The notes beneath the pieces were generated by a model. It worked only from the letters and a program-made list of their open reading frames with translations, was not told where the DNA came from and did not search any database. A stretch of 64,000 nucleotides of DNA, taken from assembly GCF_014161445.1 (NCBI RefSeq), contig NZ_JABBXA010000022.1, forward strand, positions 107,194-171,193, given 5' to 3'. Position 1 is the stretch's first letter, and every line of letters starts with the position of its first letter. This document shows positions 58,831-64,000 of the stretch, piece by piece. This DNA is from Microbispora sp. H13382 (GTDB lineage: Bacteria > Actinomycetota > Actinomycetes > Streptosporangiales > Streptosporangiaceae). The translations under genes were made by a program, and so were the position numbers.

Positions 58831-60486
58831 CTACAGCGCGCGCAGGAAACGGGCGGCGATGGGCACGGCGGCACTACGGCCGGTGCCGCCGTGCTCCACG
58901 AACACGGCGAAGGCGAGATCACCCCGATAGCCGATGAACCAGGCGTGGTCCTGCCCGCCCTGCCCGTCCTCGGCCGTGCCGGTCTTGCCCGCGACGCCCT
59001 GGGGCAGCTCCGAGCCGGCGGCGGTCCCGTCCACCGTGACCGCGCTCATCAGCGAACGCAGCCCTTCCGCCACGTTCGAAGGCAACGGCACGTTCTGCGG
59101 CAACTCCCCCTGCTGCTCCTCGTCCGCCAGCGGGCGGGCCGGCCTCCACTCGCCGCTCTCCACTGCGGCGGCGACCAACGCCATGCAGAGCGGGGTCGCC
59201 TCGACCGTGCCCTGGCCGAAGGAGTCCTCGGCGAGCGCGTCCGGGTTCTCCGGCCGCCGGAGGGTGCCGCACGTGCTCATGCCGCCGCTCTCCCCCTCCA
59301 CCGCGAAGCCGAACGCCTTGGCCTGCTCGACCAGCGTGTCACCGCTCAGCCGCTCGATCGTCAGCCGGGCGAACGTGGTGTTGCACGACAGGGCGAACGC
59401 CTGCCGCAGCGTGACCGTCCCGTGGTTCTCGTTGCGATAGTTGTGGATCGACCGGTTCATGGGGATCTGGTAGACCGCCGGGCAGTCCACCGTGCTGTCC
59501 GGGGACAGCCCGTTGTTCAGCAGCGCCGCCGCCGTGATCGTCTTGAACGTCGAGCCGGGGGCGTACTTACGCTCGAACGCCCCGCGGCCGCCCAGGCGGT
59601 CGGCGACCGCGAGGATCTCCCCCGTCGACGGACGTATGGCCACGATGGCGCCGCGCTGCACACCGTCGAGCGCCCGGGCCGCCGCGGCCTGCGTCGCGTA
59701 GTCGATCGTGGTCCGTACACCGGCCGGCCGCTTGTCCGGCTTGTACGAAAGGACGGTCTTCGAGGGCAGGCCCGGATTGTCGACCTCCAGCGCCCACCCC
59801 ACGGCCACACCCGTCGCGGGCGCCACTCCCTGCTTCACCAGGTTCTCGAGGTACGCCTCGGCGCCCGAGTTCCGCGGGAACTCCCGCCCTCCCCTGGTCA
59901 CCGGCTGCAGCGGTCCCACCTCCGGCGCGGTCCTGACGAGACTGCCGCCCGGCTGGATCTCCGGATGCAGGACGGCAGGCGCCCAGAGCACCTTCCAGGT
60001 GAGGTCCCGTACGGCGAGATGCAGGCTGGAGTCGAATCGCCAGGTGCCGGCGTCCTGCTCGTCCCGCTCCTGCGTGAACGGGATCTCGGCCGTCTCGTCC
60101 CCGGTGCGGACCATGTCGCCGACCGTGATCCGCAGCGAGCTGGACAGAGCGGCGTCCTCGAACGCGCGGTGCTGGTCCGCGAAGTCGTCGGGGGGCTCGT
60201 CGACCAGGTCGTGCATGGCGTCGTAGTCGCCCTTGACCCAGGCCTGGAAATAGGCGGCGGCCGTCTCGTCCGGAGAGCCTTCCGGGGAGCCCGCGGGGGA
60301 CGGCTCGGGAGATGACTCGGGACGGAGCTGGAGCGTCTGCGGGCCGGCGGGTGCGAGTGTCCCCCGCGGCGCGGCGACGAAGTCCGAGCTCGGCTCCTGC
60401 CTGCCGGACACAATGAGTCCGACAACGCCGAAGACGAAGATGGCCGCGGCGACCATGACGAGGGCGAGCAGGGCCCTGTTCCGCAT
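58831..60486 (-). CDS. Class B-like penicillin-binding protein (MecA N-terminal type)
   Basis: Membrane-anchored transpeptidase of 551 residues. One membrane helix (about 5-26), Pro/Ser/Glu linker, NTF2-like MecA_N domain (about 73-185), a dimerisation part, then the transpeptidase with SxxK in APGSTFKTITA, SxN in SCNTTFARL and KTG in VAGKTGTAEDGQ. All three catalytic motifs are intact. Relatives are low-affinity or accessory PBPs of actinomycetes. Divergent from the spermidine-synthase-like gene, with 32 nt between the starts. Confidence 0.93.
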   Translation of the reverse strand: MRNRALLALVMVAAAIFVFGVVGLIVSGRQEPSSDFVAAPRGTLAPAGPQTLQLRPESSPEPSPAGSPEGSPDETAAAYFQAWVKGDYDAMHDLVDEPPDDFADQHRAFEDAALSSSLRITVGDMVRTGDETAEIPFTQERDEQDAGTWRFDSSLHLAVRDLTWKVLWAPAVLHPEIQPGGSLVRTAPEVGPLQPVTRGGREFPRNSGAEAYLENLVKQGVAPATGVAVGWALEVDNPGLPSKTVLSYKPDKRPAGVRTTIDYATQAAAARALDGVQRGAIVAIRPSTGEILAVADRLGGRGAFERKYAPGSTFKTITAAALLNNGLSPDSTVDCPAVYQIPMNRSIHNYRNENHGTVTLRQAFALSCNTTFARLTIERLSGDTLVEQAKAFGFAVEGESGGMSTCGTLRRPENPDALAEDSFGQGTVEATPLCMALVAAAVESGEWRPARPLADEEQQGELPQNVPLPSNVAEGLRSLMSAVTVDGTAAGSELPQGVAGKTGTAEDGQGGQDHAWFIGYRGDLAFAVFVEHGGTGRSAAVPIAARFLRAL

Positions 60487-60518
60487 ACGGTTCTCATATC
60501 ACGCGAAAGGAGCCATAG

Positions 60519-61361
60519 GTGGCAAGGAGCAGAGAACCGTTGCCAGGCCGCTATCCGGTGACCTTCGGCGAGGTGGAGCTCCTGCGCGACCTCGACCGGC
60601 CGGACGGATGGATGCTCATCAGGGACGGCGTCCCCCAGTCGTACGTGGACCTGACCGATCCCACCTATCTGGACTTCTCCTACACCCAGCTCATGGCAAG
60701 TGTGATCGACTGCCTGCCCGAAGGCCCGCTCGACGCCGTCCACATCGGCGGCGGGGCCTGCACGATCCCGCGCTACATCTCCGCCCGGCGGCCCGGCTCC
60801 CGGCACATCGTGGTGGAGCCGGACGCCGCGCTGGTCCAACTCGTGCGCGACCAGCTCAGCCTCAAGTCGGTGCCCCGGCTGAAAGTACGGGTCGTGGACG
60901 GCCGCGCGGCGACGGCGGACCTCCGGGACGACTCGGCCGACCTGTTCGTGCTCGACGCGTTCACGGGCGCGACGATGCCGGTCGAGCTGGCGACCGTCCA
61001 GTACATGGCGGAGATCGCACGCGTACTGCGCCCCTCCGGCACGGCGCTGATCAACGTGGCGGACGGCAAGGGCCTGCCCTTCGTCAAGCGGGTCGCCTCC
61101 ACGGTGAGCCGCGTCTTCCCGCACGTCGCGCTGCTGGCCGAGCCCGGCATCCTGCGCGGGCGCAGGTTCGGCAACGTCATCCTGGCGGCCTCGCCCGGCG
61201 ACCTGCCGATCGACGGCTTGACCAGGAAGGCGGCCGGCGGCCTCACGCAGGCCCGGTGCGTGGCGGACGAGGACCTCACCCGGCTGGTCGCGGGGGCCGC
61301 TCCCATCCGCGACGGCGACGCCGTCCTCGCCCCCGTCCCCCCGCCCGGCCTGTTCGAGTAG
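60519..61361 (+). CDS. Spermidine synthase-like methyltransferase-fold protein
   Basis: Protein of 280 residues with the Rossmann-like SAM/dcSAM fold: DAVHIGGGACTIPRYISARR (motif I), HIVVEPDAALVQLVRDQ, DLFVLDAFTGATMPVELAT. The polyamine-synthase aspartates are only partly conserved, so aminopropyl transfer is not assured. GTG 60519 with AAGGAG upstream. Confidence 0.8.
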   Translation: MARSREPLPGRYPVTFGEVELLRDLDRPDGWMLIRDGVPQSYVDLTDPTYLDFSYTQLMASVIDCLPEGPLDAVHIGGGACTIPRYISARRPGSRHIVVEPDAALVQLVRDQLSLKSVPRLKVRVVDGRAATADLRDDSADLFVLDAFTGATMPVELATVQYMAEIARVLRPSGTALINVADGKGLPFVKRVASTVSRVFPHVALLAEPGILRGRRFGNVILAASPGDLPIDGLTRKAAGGLTQARCVADEDLTRLVAGAAPIRDGDAVLAPVPPPGLFE

Positions 61362-61370
61362 CCGGCCCTC

Positions 61371-62249
61371 GTGGAGAACACCCAGGCGAATCGCGCTCTG
61401 TTGAGCCGGCTGCTGCCGGGCGTCGAACCGGACGATCTCACCGTCCGCCACGGGCAGTTCCACCAGGTAGTGATCGGTGCGGACCGTGTCGTGTGCCTGC
61501 CTCGCACGGCAGCGGCGGCCGCCCGGCTGCCGCACAGAGCCGCTGTCCTGCGCCTGCTCGCCGGGCTCGACCTCGGCTTCGCCACACCTCGGCCGCTGGC
61601 GCAGGGCGGCGAGCACGGCACCGGCAAGCCGCCGTTTCTCGTCCTCAGCCGCGTCCCCGGAGCCCCGCTGGACGCCGCCGCACTCGACGATCCCCGGGTG
61701 ACCGAGGCCGCGGCGGCGCAGTACGTCACGATCCTGACCGAACTGGCCAGGATCGGCGCTGAGGCAGGCGGTGCGGGGAAGAGGGTGCGAGCGGCCCTGC
61801 CGGCAGCACAGGAAGATCGGTGGCGACGGTTCGCAGCGGACGTCCGCGCCGAACTGTTCGGGCTCATGTCCGGCAAGGGGCGCCAACGAGCCGAGCAGGA
61901 ACTCGCGGCACTCGACCGCCTTCCTCACATCGCCCACGCGGTGGTGCACGGTGATCTCGGCGCCGAGAACGTCCTGTGGGAGTGCCGCGACGGACTGCCG
62001 GTGCTCACCGCGGTGATCGATTGGGATGAGGTCACGATCGGCGATCCCGCCGAGGACCTGGCGGCCGTTGACGCCAGCTACGGCACGCGTTTCCTGCATC
62101 GGGTGCTCGCACTGGGCGGCTGGTCGGACAGCACGATGACCACCCGCATCGCCATGATTCGCGCCACCTTCGCGCTGCAGCAGGCCCTGTCCGCGCAGCG
62201 GGACGGCGACGAAGCACAACTGGCGGACGGACTGACCGGCTACCGCTGA
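61371..62249 (+). CDS. Aminoglycoside/macrolide phosphotransferase-like kinase
   Basis: Protein of 292 residues. The APH core shows VVHGDLGAENVLW (193-204, catalytic Asp195, Asn200) and VIDWDEVTIGDPAEDLA (metal Asp217). FHQVVIGADRVVCLPRT and FLVLSRVPGAPL resemble macrolide 2'-phosphotransferase and other Mph-like proteins. The substrate cannot be assigned and resistance is not shown. Starts 9 nt after the spermidine synthase-like gene, so likely co-transcribed. Confidence 0.85.
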   Translation: MENTQANRALLSRLLPGVEPDDLTVRHGQFHQVVIGADRVVCLPRTAAAAARLPHRAAVLRLLAGLDLGFATPRPLAQGGEHGTGKPPFLVLSRVPGAPLDAAALDDPRVTEAAAAQYVTILTELARIGAEAGGAGKRVRAALPAAQEDRWRRFAADVRAELFGLMSGKGRQRAEQELAALDRLPHIAHAVVHGDLGAENVLWECRDGLPVLTAVIDWDEVTIGDPAEDLAAVDASYGTRFLHRVLALGGWSDSTMTTRIAMIRATFALQQALSAQRDGDEAQLADGLTGYR

Positions 62250-62311
62250 CTTCCTCCCCGGGGAGAACGCTTCCGGCCACAGCATCAACCCGCCTCGTGT
62301 CGTCGTGGTCG

Positions 62312-64000
62312 TCATTCCCGGACCCGCCTGGTTCGGGCTGGGTGGTAGGTGAAGGCCCAGCGGTCTTTGCCGGTCTTGTGGCGGGTGTAGCGGTCGGGGT
62401 GCTGGTAGCGGTCGCGGTTGTGGAACTGGCAGGCCGGGCCCAGGAGTTTGAGGTCGGTCAGGCCGCCGGTGCTCCAGTTGTGGGCGTGGTCGATCTGGCA
62501 CCTGGTGGCGGGCAGGGGGCAGCCGTCGACCCAGCAGGTGGCGTAGCGGGCGTAGATCGCCCGCCGCTGGGCGGGGGTGGCCAGGCGGACTTTGCGGCCC
62601 ATGTCCAGGACCTGCCCGTCGGCGTCCATCACCAGGCGCACCAGGGTGGAGGTGCGGGCCAGCCGGTGCACGCTGGAGACGGGCAGCACCTGCCCGGTCG
62701 CCAGCAGCAACCCCGGCGCCGTCCCCAACGCCGTACCCAGCGCCCCCGGCAGCCCTCCGGCCGCTGCTCCCGGTCGCGACCCCGGCTCTGGTCCCCGCGT
62801 GCCGGGTGGCGTCTCCGTTCCTCCCGGCCCATGCCGGACCTCCCCCGCAGGCCGATGCCCGGCGTGGGGGTGATGAGCAGGTGCGTCTCCGGGCGGATCA
62901 GGCGACTGCCACTCGCCCCACCGCGACTCCGCCGATTGCGACCCCTGCCGCTGCGGCGTGCTCCGCTGTGAATCCCTCTGCTGCGACTCCCTCTGCTTCA
63001 GCGAGCTGCTCTGCTGTGGCGTGCTCTGCTGTGGCTCCTGCGGCGACTCGCTCCGCTGCCTGCCTTTCACCTGCGCGCGTCCGGTTGCGTGATCGCCGGG
63101 CTCCACATCATGGGGTCCGGTCGCCAGCTCGGCACTCTCGACGGCGCTCTGGCCGGCGTTTTCGACGGCAGCCTCTGTGGCTACATCGGCACCGGCGTCT
63201 ACGGCAGAAGCGGCTTCCTCGGCCGCCTCGGCGTCCTGAGTGTTCTCGGGCTCTTCGGTGTCTTCAGGGCCTTCCGGGCCTTCGGAGGTCTCGGGGGTCT
63301 CGGGGGTCTCGGGGTGGTCGGCGCTCTCGGGGTGGTCGGGGGCGGGGTCGGTGGGGAGGGATTCGGCGTTGACCAGCACCAGGAGCTCGGCGGCGATCTT
63401 CTCCTCCAGCAACGCCATGAACGCATCCGCCTGACGCACTCGCAGCGGCCGGTCATCGCCCTCCGCCTTCGGCCTGGCATAGGCATCCAGCAACGCCTGC
63501 AACCGGGCGGCGTGCTCACGCGGGAGATAGAACTCCCCCTCCAGCCCGCCGCCCTTGCCGGGGCGGACCCGCAGGAACCGCCGACCGTAGTCGGCCCGCT
63601 CATCGCGGTCCTCGCCGTCGGGGTCGAGCACGGCCCGCAGGTAGCGGCCGGCCTTGGCCACCTCCGCCGCCCCCGCCCTCCCCGCCAGCTCCAGCAGAAT
63701 CGGCTCAGCCAAGGCGGCCTGCTCATCGGACAGGCCAGAGATCGCCGCGCAGATGGCCTCCACCACCCCCGCCGCCAACCCACCCGCGGCGAACTTCTCC
63801 CGCACCCGCGGCAGGCGGGCCAACTCGATCCCCAGGCTCAGCAGCCGGCCCGCACCCGCCACGGTCATCCCTGCGGCGGTGCGCAGCCAACTGCGGGTGG
63901 AGGCATGCCCATGCCGCCGGGCCTGCCCCGCCCGATGCACCCGCCCCACCCGATCCGCCAACGCCGAGGTGATCCGATCCCGCGCGAACACCAACTCCTC
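62312..64000 (-). CDS. 13E12-family DUF222/HNH endonuclease-domain protein, 5' end beyond the window
   Basis: At least 562 codons; the reading frame is still open at the right edge (ELVFARDRITSALADRV), so the start lies outside. DUF222 region, then an unusually long acidic tract rich in PET/PEG units and a Ser/Gln-rich stretch (QQSTPQQSSSLKQRESQQ), and a C-terminal HNH domain: CWVDGCPLPATRCQIDHAHN, WSTGGLTDLKLLG, CQFHNRDR. These genes occur in many copies in actinobacteria; mobility or defence roles are suspected but unproven. Confidence 0.88.
   Translation of the reverse strand, partial: EELVFARDRITSALADRVGRVHRAGQARRHGHASTRSWLRTAAGMTVAGAGRLLSLGIELARLPRVREKFAAGGLAAGVVEAICAAISGLSDEQAALAEPILLELAGRAGAAEVAKAGRYLRAVLDPDGEDRDERADYGRRFLRVRPGKGGGLEGEFYLPREHAARLQALLDAYARPKAEGDDRPLRVRQADAFMALLEEKIAAELLVLVNAESLPTDPAPDHPESADHPETPETPETSEGPEGPEDTEEPENTQDAEAAEEAASAVDAGADVATEAAVENAGQSAVESAELATGPHDVEPGDHATGRAQVKGRQRSESPQEPQQSTPQQSSSLKQRESQQRDSQRSTPQRQGSQSAESRWGEWQSPDPPGDAPAHHPHAGHRPAGEVRHGPGGTETPPGTRGPEPGSRPGAAAGGLPGALGTALGTAPGLLLATGQVLPVSSVHRLARTSTLVRLVMDADGQVLDMGRKVRLATPAQRRAIYARYATCWVDGCPLPATRCQIDHAHNWSTGGLTDLKLLGPACQFHNRDRYQHPDRYTRHKTGKDRWAFTYHPARTRRVRE

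Noticed and set aside
62254..62265. CTCCCCGGGGAG palindrome after the phosphotransferase gene
   Set aside because: Short, without a loop or T-run, and common by chance in this GC content; not reported as a terminator.

Overview
This is high-GC, GC3-biased actinobacterial DNA. The gene content (ergothioneine genes, AfsR/SARP regulator, CebR-type cellulase operator, several eukaryote-like Ser/Thr kinases, VMAP/FxsC conflict genes, 13E12-family HNH gene) suggests a filamentous, cellulolytic soil actinomycete of the Streptosporangiales/Streptomyces type. The taxonomic call is inference. No rRNA, CRISPR array, integrase or transposase was seen. One tRNA (His, GTG) is present. Many genes follow a TANNNT box placed 6-8 nt before the start codon, which suggests leaderless transcription.

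Layout. 1-2.3 kb: 3' end of an ergothioneine operon (egtA, egtB). 2.4-6.3 kb: membrane protein, NarL-type two-component pair, dapD and a 58-aa membrane protein. 6.3-8.2 kb: secreted CBM2-GH6 cellulase with a perfect CebR-type operator at its promoter. 8.4-14.2 kb: four overlapping genes of a conflict/immunity-type system: Trypco1-like protein, trypsin-VMAP protease, MoxR ATPase, and a vWA-like/SAV_2336 protein fused to a FxsC TIR-like domain. 14.4-19.6 kb: malate dehydrogenase, flavoprotein disulfide reductase, DUF998 membrane protein, GH13 enzyme and a cold-shock protein. 19.7-26.3 kb: regulator-phosphotransferase pair with a divergent small gene, DUF427 protein, a cysteinyl-tRNA synthetase paralogue with altered signature motifs, a secreted RTX-repeat protein and a 31-codon ORF with a strong ribosome binding site.

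26.3-35.5 kb: GT4 glycosyltransferase, PIG-L deacetylase and UPF0104 flippase-like protein (glycolipid or glycoconjugate theme), a large AfsR-type regulator, then dedA-dacA behind an iron-box-like site, and a TrmH-family methyltransferase. 35.6-39.9 kb: membrane solute-binding/vWA fusion, an ECF sigma factor fused to a ZAS-like zinc motif and a membrane segment, and an amidase-like protein. 39.9-42 kb: MocR regulator divergent from a PPOX-family protein with an inverted repeat between them. 42-48.5 kb: two paralogous receptor Ser/Thr kinases, a receptor pseudokinase and a DUF2510 membrane protein, which look like one membrane signalling locus. 48.5-55.4 kb: oligoribonuclease, tRNA-His, then padR-ABC ATPase-permease-penicillin acylase and a small LuxR-type protein.

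55.4-64 kb: lysine 6-aminotransferase divergent from a class-III aminotransferase plus Lrp regulator, a penicillin-binding protein, a spermidine-synthase-like protein, a phosphotransferase and the 5'-truncated 13E12-type HNH gene.

The strongest candidate for an unusual system is the 8.4-14.2 kb operon, because one polypeptide joins the vWA/MoxR/VMAP module to a complete FxsC. The kinase-pseudokinase locus, the sigma/anti-sigma fusion and the altered CysRS paralogue follow.
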